From positions 1-63,321 of the forward strand of contig CALWPG010000007.1 of NCBI GenBank assembly GCA_944383375.1: DNA of 63,321 nucleotides, in the 5' to 3' direction. The stretch comes from an uncultured Clostridia bacterium. Lineage in GTDB: Bacteria; Bacillota; Clostridia; Christensenellales; UBA1242. Of this stretch, positions 35,295 to 43,636 are shown one piece after another. Each line of letters begins with the position of its first letter. Within the stretch, counting starts at the first letter, position 1. The translations under genes and the position numbers were made by a program. Below the pieces are notes generated by a model. It ran no database searches. It was not told where the DNA came from and saw nothing but the letters and a program-made list of their open reading frames with translations.

Positions 35295-36086
35295 ATGGAA
35301 ACATCAAACAGTCAAGGCAAAAGAAAAATCAAAATCTATGTTGCTGATAACACCGATTTTAGAGAAAAGGTAATTTCATATTTTAACACTAAAGAAGATT
35401 TTGAGATAGTTGGTGACACCGATGACGGACAAAAGGCACTTTTGGATATATGTGCACTTAAACCTGACGTTGTGTTAATGGAGTGTGTTCTTCCAAATCT
35501 TGATGGCTTTGTCATTATGGACAAGCTATCCGAAAAAATGGGAATCAATCGCCCAAAGATTATTGTTATTTCATCACTATCGCATGAAGGATTTATTGCA
35601 AAAGCCATGAGTTTGGGTGCATCATATTTTATTTGCAAGCCAACAAGTCTAGAAATTGTTGAAAGCAGAATAAATGATGTGTTCGGACTTGAGGAACAAC
35701 CAAAGACGACTATGCAATCTAAACCACGAAACAGGATTTTGGAAGAAAAGATTTCCAATATCTTTATAACAGTTGGAATTCCTGCCCACATAAAGGGATA
35801 TCAGTTTTTGCGCGAGGCAATTAAAATGGCTATTGACCAACCGGAAATAATAAACTCTATCACCAAAAAACTTTATCCGGCAATAGCACAAAAATTTGGC
35901 ACAAGTGCCAGCAAAGTTGAACGTGCAATACGACATGCCATTGAAGTTGCGTGGAATAGAGGAAAAATTGAGAACATAAACTCAATATTTGGACTTAAAG
36001 TTTATACATCAAATGATAAACCAACCAATGGAGAATTCATAGCCTTAGTAGCTGACAAAATGATTATTGAAGGTGAAGGGGCTTAA
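35295..36086 (+). CDS. spo0A: Spo0A-type sporulation master regulator with altered phospho-acceptor site
   Basis: Spo0A normally becomes active when a phosphorelay phosphorylates its receiver domain. This 263-residue protein keeps the receiver (about 10-130) and the sigma-independent DNA-binding domain (about 155-260): PAHIKGYQFLREAI, then FGTSASKVERAIRHAIEVAW and KPTNGEFIALVADK, almost identical to the family consensus. In the receiver, the acceptor Asp (VLxLDIIMPxLDG in Bacillus subtilis) is Glu63 in VVLMECVLPNLDG (codon GAG, 35481-35483). The acidic pair near the N-terminus (VADD) is VADN. The switch residues Ser93 and Lys115 (FICKP) remain. The start is set by AAAGGAG; the frame is open back to 35253. 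A terminator follows. Spo0A identity is firm; the consequence of the substitution is inferred. Confidence 0.95.
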   Translation: METSNSQGKRKIKIYVADNTDFREKVISYFNTKEDFEIVGDTDDGQKALLDICALKPDVVLMECVLPNLDGFVIMDKLSEKMGINRPKIIVISSLSHEGFIAKAMSLGASYFICKPTSLEIVESRINDVFGLEEQPKTTMQSKPRNRILEEKISNIFITVGIPAHIKGYQFLREAIKMAIDQPEIINSITKKLYPAIAQKFGTSASKVERAIRHAIEVAWNRGKIENINSIFGLKVYTSNDKPTNGEFIALVADKMIIEGEGA

Positions 36087-36088
36087 TT

Positions 36089-36121
36089 AAAAAAGAGTGC
36101 CAAAGTAGGCATTCTTTTTTT
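36089..36121 (+). terminator. Rho-independent terminator after spo0A
   Basis: AAAAGAGTGCC pairs with GGCATTCTTTT (one G-T wobble) around AAAGTA, followed by T run. It starts two bases after the spo0A stop. Confidence 0.8.
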
Positions 36122-36308
36122 GTGGCAATGTGCCAAAGCGTAGACTATTTAAAAACAAGGAATGCAGAGCATTCCTTCCCCCAAGTCGCGACAAAACATG
36201 AGCGAAACGAACGTTTTCGATTGGTCGCGGAAAAGGAGAAAAAACAAGCGCCAAAGCACTATGTTTTGCCATGTATATGGCAAAACTGTGCCAAAGCGCA
36301 GTTTTTTC
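36122..36308 (+). other. Hairpin-rich non-coding interval between spo0A and tRNA-Leu
   Basis: Within 187 bases there are four stems: GGAATGC/GCATTCC (36159-36175), GTCGCG arms (36185-36192 and 36224-36229), the perfect 10-base GTTTTGCCAT/ATGGCAAAAC (36263-36286), and CTGTGC/GCGCAG (36286-36301), the last followed by six T as a terminator. The core GCCAAAG occurs four times (about 36100, 36132, 36250, 36291). Short open frames on both strands look like repeat shadows. It may be a structured RNA or decayed repeats. This and the tRNA account for the 415-base gap to the next protein gene. Confidence 0.5.
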
Positions 36309-36313
36309 TCCAA

Positions 36314-36399
36314 TGGTGCTGATGAGGAGATTTGAACTCCTACGCCTTTACAGGCACTAGACCCTGAATCTAGCGTGTCTGCCGTTTCACCACATCAGC
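36314..36399 (-). tRNA. tRNA-Leu (anticodon CAG)
   Basis: On the minus strand GCTGATG pairs with CATCAGC, and the encoded CCA lies at 36314-36316. The anticodon loop TTCAGGG between CTAGA and TCTAG gives CAG, reading CUG. The long variable arm (TGCCTGTAAAGGCGT) and GTTCAAATC T-arm are typical of tRNA-Leu. Confidence 0.95.
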
Positions 36400-36501
36400 G
36401 AGTCAATTTAGTATATATTATTTTTAGATCAATTTCAAGTTTTGATCAATAATTTTGAATATTATTTTTGTTTTTGCCATAAATATGTTATTATCTAGAA
36501 T

Positions 36502-37395
36502 ATGAAAAAAAGATTTTTGGCATTGATTATTTGTATAATGGCTGTTTTTATGTGTGGTTGCACAAATGCGCCCACTTATTCTCTGGCACAAAACGTTGAT
36601 GGCACTGTGACACAAATGCTGTATCTTCCATTTGTTGGAAGTGAGCTAACTGAATTAGGTGTTGATGAAACCACTGTTTTGGAAATAAGAGAAGCTTTGG
36701 TAAGTGAATTTACTGGATATTTTCGCAATATGCATCAAAACTTTGTTACGCGTGTAAATACTGATCAGGCGTTGACAACAGAAGATAAAATGATTTTAAT
36801 TGCCGGTTGCCCAAAACTTGAAAATCTTGTTCCTGCTTATTCAGAGATTGGTATTTTATATACGCTCAATTTTTCATCTGCAATTCATTACTATTACTTC
36901 AATTGGGATATGCAGTATCTAGAGATAGTTGAAACTTTAAACCAAGATACAAGTGTCACGCAAGAAGGATTCTTTACTGACAAAGTGATGAGCACAGGAA
37001 TAACAATCTATGGAGCAACAAGTAGTCAATTCGCAGAAAACCAAACTCTTGCACAGTATATAAGAAATTATGCAACTGAACTTTTAAAGCAAAAAACAAC
37101 ACTTACTGAAGAGCAAAGAGCATCAGTTGTGCCAGACAAATTTGTCTACAGCTATGGTACATCTTCCTCTAAACTTCATAGCGATGCCGATAGGGTGTAT
37201 CATTACACCGATGGCATGTATTATCATGAGTGGGATATATCTGCAGATAATAGCACAAGAGAAATTTCAACTTGGACAATACGTGTGAACAATAATGTAT
37301 GGTATGGAGTTATCCTTTTGGCAGGTGTTGTGCTTTTGGCATTGTTGTTTTTGATTGATTATCTAAAGAAAAAGAAAAATAAAAAAGCAAATTAA
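36502..37395 (+). CDS. Lipoprotein with C-terminal membrane segment, unknown function
   Basis: This 297-residue protein begins with KKRFLALIICIMAVFMCGC, a lipoprotein-type signal with an unusual Met at -3 of the lipobox (MCGC). The ectodomain (about 22-265) is unassigned. Near the C-terminus a hydrophobic helix (VWYGVILLAGVVLLALLFLI) and a basic tail (KKKKNKKAN) place the end in the membrane with a cytoplasmic tip. It would thus be tethered at both ends. It precedes the Smr gene by one base and may form an operon with it. No enzyme motif is visible. Confidence 0.7.
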   Translation: MKKRFLALIICIMAVFMCGCTNAPTYSLAQNVDGTVTQMLYLPFVGSELTELGVDETTVLEIREALVSEFTGYFRNMHQNFVTRVNTDQALTTEDKMILIAGCPKLENLVPAYSEIGILYTLNFSSAIHYYYFNWDMQYLEIVETLNQDTSVTQEGFFTDKVMSTGITIYGATSSQFAENQTLAQYIRNYATELLKQKTTLTEEQRASVVPDKFVYSYGTSSSKLHSDADRVYHYTDGMYYHEWDISADNSTREISTWTIRVNNNVWYGVILLAGVVLLALLFLIDYLKKKKNKKAN

Positions 37396-37396
37396 A

Positions 37397-37738
37397 ATGG
37401 ATTTTAAAGTCTTAAATTTAAAGCAAAACTCTCCCTCGGTTCAGCAGGCAATCGCTTTACTTGATATAAATCTAGACATCTATAAAAGCGAGGGGGTAAA
37501 GGTTGTTAAGATAATTCATGGTTATGGTTCTCATGGCATAGGTGGGGCCATTTGTTTTGCTGTGAGAAACCACTTGAGAAATAAAAAGAAAAATGGCAAG
37601 ATTAAAGATATGCTACTTGGAAATGAGTGGGATATGTCAAATGGAAAATGTTTGGAAATTTTGACATCAATGTCGGGTCACTACCTAGACGAAGACCTCA
37701 ACAATCATAATCCAGGAATCACAATTGTTGTTTTGTAG
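37397..37738 (+). CDS. Smr-domain protein
   Basis: This 113-residue protein is a stand-alone Smr (small MutS-related) domain. The pattern LDINLDIYKSEGVKVVKIIHGYGSHGIGGAICFAV followed by a C-terminal strand fits the family, whose usual motif is HGxGxGxLR-like; here the R is not conserved (HGYGSHGIGGAI). Smr domains have DNA or RNA nicking activity in MutS2 and in stand-alone forms. It starts one base after the lipoprotein gene. Whether it is an active nuclease is unclear. Confidence 0.75.
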   Translation: MDFKVLNLKQNSPSVQQAIALLDINLDIYKSEGVKVVKIIHGYGSHGIGGAICFAVRNHLRNKKKNGKIKDMLLGNEWDMSNGKCLEILTSMSGHYLDEDLNNHNPGITIVVL

Positions 37739-37773
37739 TCACATCTACGATAGAAGTAGAATATATACAAAGT

Positions 37774-38622
37774 ATGGATTATGATACTAATACTGATAAT
37801 AAAATTCTGTATAAAATTTTTAAGAATTTAATAGATAAAAATTCCTTTATCAAATATGGTAAATCTTTTTATGGTCAAGATCTTATTGCTTTTCACAAAG
37901 GCACATTTTGTGGAAAGCAATTTTTTATTACTGGCGGGATGCATGCCAGAGAATATATATCCTCTTTTGTTGTAATGAAATTATTTGAAGACTACGATCT
38001 TGATTATGGCTGTTTTTTTATTCCCCTTGTCAATCCCGATGGTATAAACTTGTGTACGTTGGGTCAAGAATGTGTCCCAAGAAAATATAAAGCCATGACA
38101 CTTCGGTTGAACAATAATTCAACTGATTTTTCCATGTGGAAAGCAAACGGTAGAGGTGTTGATTTGAATGTAAATTTTGATGCTATGTGGGGGAAAGGAA
38201 AGTTTTGCAAATACCTGCCCGGAGCTAGTGGGTATATTGGAGAGAGAGCAAACAGCGAACCTGAAAACATTGCACTTTTGTCCCTGATGAATAAGCATGA
38301 TATAGATCTATCAATTGCATATCATTCAAAAGGAGAGGTTGTATATCATGGATTTGAAGGGATGAATAAACAAAATAAAAGAAGAACCTTTAAATATGCT
38401 AAATTTTTTGCAAAAAACTTGAAATATAAGTGTGTTATATCAAAAGATTCAGTGGGGGGACTTAGTGATTATCTTTCCATGAAAAATGTAATTAGTTTAA
38501 CAGTAGAGTTAGGAAATGATCATTTAAAACACCCTATTTCATATAAATATTTTGAAAATATTTATCATGGTCAATATGAGGCACTTAAAAAATTGTTTTT
38601 ATATAGGAGAAATCATGATTGA
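37774..38622 (+). CDS. M14-family zinc carboxypeptidase (peptidoglycan peptide type)
   Basis: This 282-residue protein has all the M14 landmarks. Zinc ligands lie in GGMHAREYISSF (His-x-x-Glu), and the third in IAYHSKGEVVYH. Substrate-binding FIPLVNPDGIN, GRGVDLNVNFDAMWG and catalytic Glu in SLTVELGND are present. The closest functional match is gamma-D-glutamyl-diaminopimelate peptidase, which trims cell-wall peptides. There is no signal peptide, so it may act on recycled muropeptides in the cytoplasm. It overlaps the M19 dipeptidase gene by eight bases, supporting joint action. Confidence 0.88.
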   Translation: MDYDTNTDNKILYKIFKNLIDKNSFIKYGKSFYGQDLIAFHKGTFCGKQFFITGGMHAREYISSFVVMKLFEDYDLDYGCFFIPLVNPDGINLCTLGQECVPRKYKAMTLRLNNNSTDFSMWKANGRGVDLNVNFDAMWGKGKFCKYLPGASGYIGERANSEPENIALLSLMNKHDIDLSIAYHSKGEVVYHGFEGMNKQNKRRTFKYAKFFAKNLKYKCVISKDSVGGLSDYLSMKNVISLTVELGNDHLKHPISYKYFENIYHGQYEALKKLFLYRRNHD

Positions 38623-39412
38623 TCTTCACAATGATTTTTTAACAGCTTTAAATGATCCGTGCAGTTATCTTGAAAATATAAATTATAATGTGAAAATTTG
38701 TAGCGCCGTTTTCACCTCTGAATTGAAAAACCCACTAAAATTCTTAAAAAAATCAAAAAAAATATTAAAAAATTATGATTTTTGTAAACTTTGTATAGAA
38801 GATATGTCATTTTTTAATTTTGGTCTTTTGGATGAATTGATAAAAATTAAACCTTTTTATGTTAGCTTGACCTGGAATAATGATAATCAATTTGCTGGTG
38901 GCGCATATGGAAGTGGAGAAATGACTAACGAGGGTAAAAAACTTGTACACATTTTAGAACAAAACAATATTTTGATTGATTGCGCTCACTTGAATTACAA
39001 ATCTTTTGCACAATTGGTGGAGGTTGCTCAAAAACCTTTTATATGTTCACATACTGGATTTTGTGATGTTGTAAGTGACAAACGCAATCTCGCATATTCG
39101 CAAATTAAAGATATAATTTCATGCGATGGTATTGTAGGGTTGTTTTTTGTTGGCAAATATATTACAAAAAAATTAGTAAAAATTTTTGATATAGTTAAAA
39201 ATATTGATTACTTTGTTCAAAATTTTGGTTATGAGCATTTGGCAATAGGTAGTGACTTTTATGGTACAAAAGATTTGCCTATAGGGATAAACAATTATCA
39301 AGATATGGAGAAAGTGAGACAACAGATGTTTTTGCTTGGGTACGACAATAAAGCAGTAGAGGCAATTTTTGAAAAAAATGCTCAAAAATTTTGGCTAAAA
39401 AATTTTTCTTGA
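38615..39412 (+). CDS. M19-family membrane-dipeptidase homologue
   Basis: This 265-residue protein matches the M19 (renal dipeptidase) family: DLHNDFLTAL at the start, VSLTWNNDNQFAGGAYG, then NNILIDCAHLNYKSF, PFICSHTGFCDVVSDKRNL and HLAIGSDFYGTKDLP. These hold the zinc-binding His and Asp residues. The family usually has 310-350 residues, so this one is short. The start at 38615 has GGAG at the right distance; the longer frame back to 38552 runs inside the M14 gene. It would cleave dipeptides, perhaps those released by the M14 enzyme. No signal peptide is present. Confidence 0.85.
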   Translation: MIDLHNDFLTALNDPCSYLENINYNVKICSAVFTSELKNPLKFLKKSKKILKNYDFCKLCIEDMSFFNFGLLDELIKIKPFYVSLTWNNDNQFAGGAYGSGEMTNEGKKLVHILEQNNILIDCAHLNYKSFAQLVEVAQKPFICSHTGFCDVVSDKRNLAYSQIKDIISCDGIVGLFFVGKYITKKLVKIFDIVKNIDYFVQNFGYEHLAIGSDFYGTKDLPIGINNYQDMEKVRQQMFLLGYDNKAVEAIFEKNAQKFWLKNFS

Positions 39413-39437
39413 CAAAATCTCATTACTGTGATACTCT
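39409..39437 (+). promoter_or_regulatory. Promoter for the gene at 39461
   Basis: TTGACA (39409-39414) and TACTCT (39432-39437) are 17 bases apart. The -35 overlaps the M19 gene stop codon. The ribosome binding site AGGAGG follows. Confidence 0.45.
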
Positions 39438-39460
39438 CTTCGGGCAAAAAAGGAGGAAAT

Positions 39461-40006
39461 ATGAATATTTTAAATTTATTTAGGTTTTCAAAAGATCCAA
39501 CACTTCAGGCTCGTCCAACAAGTATGCTCTATGTGGCTAAACTATACAGCGCGTCACGTTTTGGTGGAGATTATGACTTTGATACACCTATGCAAGCAGA
39601 TCTGATTTCGAATCACTATGTGCTTTTACTCAAACATCGCGATAAGTACTATGTTGTTCCAAAAAACGAATATGAAAAGGCTATTGAAGTATCTGACATA
39701 AATAATGTGGAAAAACCTCACGAACTTTTGGTCCAGCCAGATTCCCAAAAACGTTTTAAACCATTTACATACTATGCACCTTCTGCAGAATATGGTTACG
39801 TAACACCAATGGAGCTTAGGAAGTTGGCCCTGTTTATTCACATCTACTTTGTGAAAGGTGATTCACATGCCAATAGACGCGATTTAGAAATTTATTATAA
39901 ATTCTTAAAGCACAAAGAGATGACGAACGAAGAGAAACAAAGACTTTTAAATCTTAAAGATTTTGCCGAAAATTTATCAAATGAAGATTTTGATTTAAGC
40001 AAGTAG
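39461..40006 (+). CDS. Uncharacterised soluble protein
   Basis: This 181-residue protein begins MNILNLFRFSKDPTLQAR after an ideal AGGAGGAAAT ribosome binding site. The middle is beta-rich (LISNHYVLLLKHRDKYYVV), and the last third is helical with charged residues (DLEIYYKFLKHKEMTNEEKQ). There is no membrane segment or signal peptide. I do not recognise a family. Its own promoter and a terminator that overlaps the stop codon show that it is transcribed alone. The good translation signal suggests real expression. Confidence 0.65.
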   Translation: MNILNLFRFSKDPTLQARPTSMLYVAKLYSASRFGGDYDFDTPMQADLISNHYVLLLKHRDKYYVVPKNEYEKAIEVSDINNVEKPHELLVQPDSQKRFKPFTYYAPSAEYGYVTPMELRKLALFIHIYFVKGDSHANRRDLEIYYKFLKHKEMTNEEKQRLLNLKDFAENLSNEDFDLSK

Positions 40007-40022
40007 AACTTGCTTTTTTTAT
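39997..40022 (+). terminator. Rho-independent terminator overlapping the stop codon
   Basis: AAGCAAGT/ACTTGCTT with loop AGA is followed by a T run. The stem includes the stop TAG at 40004-40006, so the hairpin is partly inside the coding end. Confidence 0.85.
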
Positions 40023-40044
40023 TTTATTATTGTACCATAATCCT

Positions 40045-40719
40045 ATGAATGAAGTTGAAAGAGCAATACAAAATTATAAAGATGAAGGTTATGCAAAATT
40101 TTCCTCATGCATAGTTCCTAAAAAAAATGATATATATTTACGCGTTCCTACTGCTAAAAAAATTGCTAAAAATTATAGCAATACAAAGATGGGCGAGCAA
40201 TTTTTAAGTCGCCTCCCTCACAACGGCACTGATGAGAATAATGTGCATGGTCTTATGCTTGGCTATTTAAAAAATGCGGATGAATGCATAGAGAAATTGG
40301 AACAATTTATTCCACTCATAGACAATTGGGCAACATGCGACATCACATGTGCAAATTTGAAAATAGTAAAAAAATATCCAAAAAAGTTTGAAAATTTGGT
40401 TAAAAAATGGATAAAAAGTGAAAAACCTTTTACAAAGCGCTTTGCTATTGTGATTTTATTGGATTATTTTTTAAATGATTATTTTGATATTGAACACCTA
40501 AGTTTAGTTAATTTTTATTGTGAAGAATATTATGTTCAAATGGCTCAAAGTTGGTATTTTGCCACAGCACTTGCAAAAAAATATGATGAAACGGTCAAGC
40601 TTTTTGAAAATAAAGTTATTTGCAATAAATTTGTACATAATAAATCCATTCAAAAGGCTGTTGAAAGTTTCAGGGTTACAGAGCCACATAAACAATATTT
40701 GTTAACACTTAAATTGTGA
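40045..40719 (+). CDS. AlkD-like DNA alkylation-repair glycosylase
   Basis: AlkD-family proteins are HEAT-like repeat glycosylases that remove alkylated bases such as 3- and 7-alkylpurines. This 224-residue protein shows the family signature LIDNWATCDITCANLK with the active-site Asp and Trp, then KPFTKRFAIVILLDYF and MAQSWYFATALAKKYDE, and HNKSIQKAVESFRVT. The ATG at 40045 is preferred over a TTG at 40030. There is no clear ribosome binding site. Iron-type cofactor residues are not expected or seen. The gene stands alone, with a terminator upstream. Confidence 0.85.
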   Translation: MNEVERAIQNYKDEGYAKFSSCIVPKKNDIYLRVPTAKKIAKNYSNTKMGEQFLSRLPHNGTDENNVHGLMLGYLKNADECIEKLEQFIPLIDNWATCDITCANLKIVKKYPKKFENLVKKWIKSEKPFTKRFAIVILLDYFLNDYFDIEHLSLVNFYCEEYYVQMAQSWYFATALAKKYDETVKLFENKVICNKFVHNKSIQKAVESFRVTEPHKQYLLTLKL

Positions 40720-40774
40720 TATTTGTTTGTAATAAATTAAAAAATCTAGTACACTATTATCATATGGAGGAATG

Positions 40775-41620
40775 ATGAAAAGGAAATCATTTGTGGTTGC
40801 CATGATGCTTTGCATGTTTGCCATATTTATGTCAGCATGCGGTGGGCCAACAACCAATATAACAGTTTCGACCTCAAGTAATGTATATAATTTTTATGCA
40901 CAGCAGGTGGAGTCAGTTTGTGATGAAATGCTGTCCGCCGTAGCTTCTGCAAATTTAACGCAGGAACAAACGAATAGAGTTAATGTGATAACTAACAACG
41001 TCGATATTTTAAGCCGTGAAGAGTATATGGTTCTTGCCGGCATCGAATGTTATAACATGATTTCTGATAATGGGAAATATAGCTATGTCCAAACTCCTTA
41101 TGGTAGACTCATAGTTGAATTCTCAAATGGTGTGTACACTTGTAGATATCTAGATGATAATGGAGACACATTGTACACCTATGCTTTGACAATAAATAGG
41201 AATTCGCAAACAGGCAGATATACAATTCAATACGAAAAGACTATACCCAATCAAACTAAAAACTGCGTTGCTACCGTAAATTTTAATTCAGAGACAAGCA
41301 ATTTGGTTTTAAATATTTCATCAATTTTAGAAAATGGCCAAAATATTCAAATAGAGAAAGAATATTATGCTTTATCTGGTGGTAGGTCAGCAATTCAAAT
41401 TGATATTTCACTTAATAGTCAAGATTTCTATGGTGCAAGATATTTTAAAGAAATGACGGGATATAGTATGAAACTTGCCAGTAAACAAAGTTTTTCTGGC
41501 AGGATTTCGTTATCTAATTTGACATCAAGTTCTTTTTGTGCTTCAGATTCAACAGATATTTGTGGATATATCATAAATAACAATTCTTTGCAATCTTTTG
41601 GACAACTCAGCGAGTGGTAA
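40775..41620 (+). CDS. Lipoprotein of unknown function
   Basis: This 281-residue protein begins MKRKSFVVAMMLCMFAIF and the lipobox MSAC, so Cys is lipidated and the protein is anchored on the outer membrane face. The mature part has a Thr/Asn/Ser-rich N-terminus, a helical piece with NLTQEQTNRVNVITNNVDIL, and a beta-rich C-terminus with no known family. TGGAGG lies four bases before the ATG at 40775; the alternative ATG at 40772 is too close. The stop is followed one base later by the helD start, so the two genes are probably co-transcribed. Confidence 0.75.
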   Translation: MKRKSFVVAMMLCMFAIFMSACGGPTTNITVSTSSNVYNFYAQQVESVCDEMLSAVASANLTQEQTNRVNVITNNVDILSREEYMVLAGIECYNMISDNGKYSYVQTPYGRLIVEFSNGVYTCRYLDDNGDTLYTYALTINRNSQTGRYTIQYEKTIPNQTKNCVATVNFNSETSNLVLNISSILENGQNIQIEKEYYALSGGRSAIQIDISLNSQDFYGARYFKEMTGYSMKLASKQSFSGRISLSNLTSSSFCASDSTDICGYIINNNSLQSFGQLSEW

Positions 41621-41621
41621 A

Positions 41622-43634
41622 ATGGAAATTAATGACATAGAAAATGAAAAACTTTATTTAAAAAAAGTTTTAATAGAAATAGATTCTCAAATAATTCAAA
41701 CTCAAAAAACAATCAATATATTAAATGAAGAACTTGAAAAGCTCAAGTCCTATTATTCTGAGCAGTATTATTTTATCGATGGCGAAGAAAAAGTGACGGG
41801 TGGCGATGAAATGGACAAGATAGAGTCAATAATAAATACCCAAACTTTGCATTATTATAATCTAAAAAAGCAACGTCTATCGCCATATTTTGGGAAGATA
41901 GATTTTCTGTCAAATGATAGAAAAAATTCATATTATATTGGAATATTCAATTTGACCAATGGTGGAGAAATTCCATTAATATGCGACTGGCGCGCTCCCG
42001 TATCTTCACTTTATTACGACTTTGAAGTTGGAAAAGCCAGTTATACTGCACCCAGTGGTGTGATATCCGGAGAAATAATAAATAAACGCCAGTTTAAAAT
42101 TAAAGATACAAAGCTTGAATATGTTTTTGACAGTTCACTTACAATCAACGATGAAATTCTGCAACAGGAATTGGCCCAAAATGCTTCAAATAAGATGAAA
42201 AATATAATTGCAACTATTCAACGCGAACAAAATAAATTAATTCGTGAAGACGACAACATGATTTTTGTTCAAGGTGTGGCAGGGAGTGGCAAGACATCCA
42301 TTGCACTTCACAAAGTGGCATACCTTTTGTATAAATATAGAGATAAATTTGCTAGTAGTGATATATTGATTTTGTCGCCAAATAGTATATTTTCCGATTA
42401 TATTTCTGCTGTTTTACCATCGCTAGGTGAGGAAAATGCTTTGAGTATGACTTTTATGGATCTTGCAAAAGAAGAACTTCGTGATGTTTCTCAATTTGAA
42501 AGTAGAGAAGAAATGCTAGATGCAATAACCAGTGATAACATAAGACTAAATGAAGTTGCATATAAAAATTGTGTCGAATTTGCAAATAGCTTAAAAATGT
42601 ATTTGAATACATATTTAAATTTAAGTTTTAGGCCTAAAGATATTGCTGTAGGAGACATTAAGATAACTTCAGCTGAACTTATGGAATTATATGATAAAAA
42701 ATATATAAATAAGACGCCGGCAATTAGAATAAATTGGATTGTTGACTATATTTTGGATAAATTGGAAGTAGAAAAAAATCAAGATGATGTTGCCTTTAGG
42801 TTGAAAAGAATTTTGTATTCTATGTTTGAGAGGGTATCACTAATTGATATTTATTCAGATTTTTTAGACAAAATTGGTTTAAAATTTAATTTTTCTAAGC
42901 AAAATAAATTATTTTTTGAAGATATCGCTCCAGTTTTGTACATCAAACATTACATGCTTGGACTTACGAAAAGAAATGTAAAATATTTGATAATTGATGA
43001 ATATCAAGATTACAATCTGCTTGAGATTGAAATATTTAATGAAATTTTTACTTGTCCAAAATGTATTCTTGGAGATGTCAATCAATGTATTGAAAAGATT
43101 ATGACAGATGACGATGTGAACACATATGCAAAAACATTTGGTGCAAAAAACGTTTATACACTTAATAGAACATATCGTTCCACCTATGAAATCACGACTT
43201 TTTGCAACAATATAAAAGGTATTGAAAGTCAACCTGTGGACAGGCATGGAAAAGATGTGTGCATAAATTTATTTGAAAATATAGAAAAAGAAGCTAATTT
43301 TATTGAAAATTTAGTGAAAAATTCGAAAAATTATGATACAATTGCTATTATTTGCAAAACAACTCAAGAAGCAAAACTGTATTATGAATATCTAGGTAAT
43401 ATTGATGACCTGGTATTGATGGACGGAAATTCATCTCTTTCTCGTGTGATGATAATGTCGGTTTGTAGTGCTAAGGGACTTGAATTTGATATGGTCATAG
43501 TTCCTAATGCAACGAGTGATAATTACAAGACGTTTTTGGATAAAAACTTTTTGTATACTTCATGCACTCGTGCACTGCATGAATTGGTTATTTGTGCGAA
43601 TGGGGAACTGACTAAGCTTATTAAAGGAGATTAA
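41622..43634 (+). CDS. helD: HelD-like UvrD-type ATPase (RNA polymerase recycling)
   Basis: HelD ATPases remove stalled RNA polymerase from DNA. This 670-residue protein has the N-terminal coiled coil (residues about 1-75) and the SSYYIGIFNLTNGGEIPLICDWRAPVSSLYYDF-like signature of the family. The P-loop is FVQGVAGSGKTSIALHKVAYL (residues about 220-240). The Walker B is LIIDEYQDYN; then come LGDVNQCI, TLNRTYRSTYEITTF, SVCSAKGLEFDMVIV and SCTRALHELVI. DEYQD replaces the usual DEAQD. It directly precedes asnS by two bases. Confidence 0.9.
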   Translation: MEINDIENEKLYLKKVLIEIDSQIIQTQKTINILNEELEKLKSYYSEQYYFIDGEEKVTGGDEMDKIESIINTQTLHYYNLKKQRLSPYFGKIDFLSNDRKNSYYIGIFNLTNGGEIPLICDWRAPVSSLYYDFEVGKASYTAPSGVISGEIINKRQFKIKDTKLEYVFDSSLTINDEILQQELAQNASNKMKNIIATIQREQNKLIREDDNMIFVQGVAGSGKTSIALHKVAYLLYKYRDKFASSDILILSPNSIFSDYISAVLPSLGEENALSMTFMDLAKEELRDVSQFESREEMLDAITSDNIRLNEVAYKNCVEFANSLKMYLNTYLNLSFRPKDIAVGDIKITSAELMELYDKKYINKTPAIRINWIVDYILDKLEVEKNQDDVAFRLKRILYSMFERVSLIDIYSDFLDKIGLKFNFSKQNKLFFEDIAPVLYIKHYMLGLTKRNVKYLIIDEYQDYNLLEIEIFNEIFTCPKCILGDVNQCIEKIMTDDDVNTYAKTFGAKNVYTLNRTYRSTYEITTFCNNIKGIESQPVDRHGKDVCINLFENIEKEANFIENLVKNSKNYDTIAIICKTTQEAKLYYEYLGNIDDLVLMDGNSSLSRVMIMSVCSAKGLEFDMVIVPNATSDNYKTFLDKNFLYTSCTRALHELVICANGELTKLIKGD

Positions 43635-43636
43635 AT

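Noticed and set aside
36087..36322. Short frames on both strands after spo0A
   Set aside because: They lie over hairpins and terminators, overlap one another and have no ribosome binding site.
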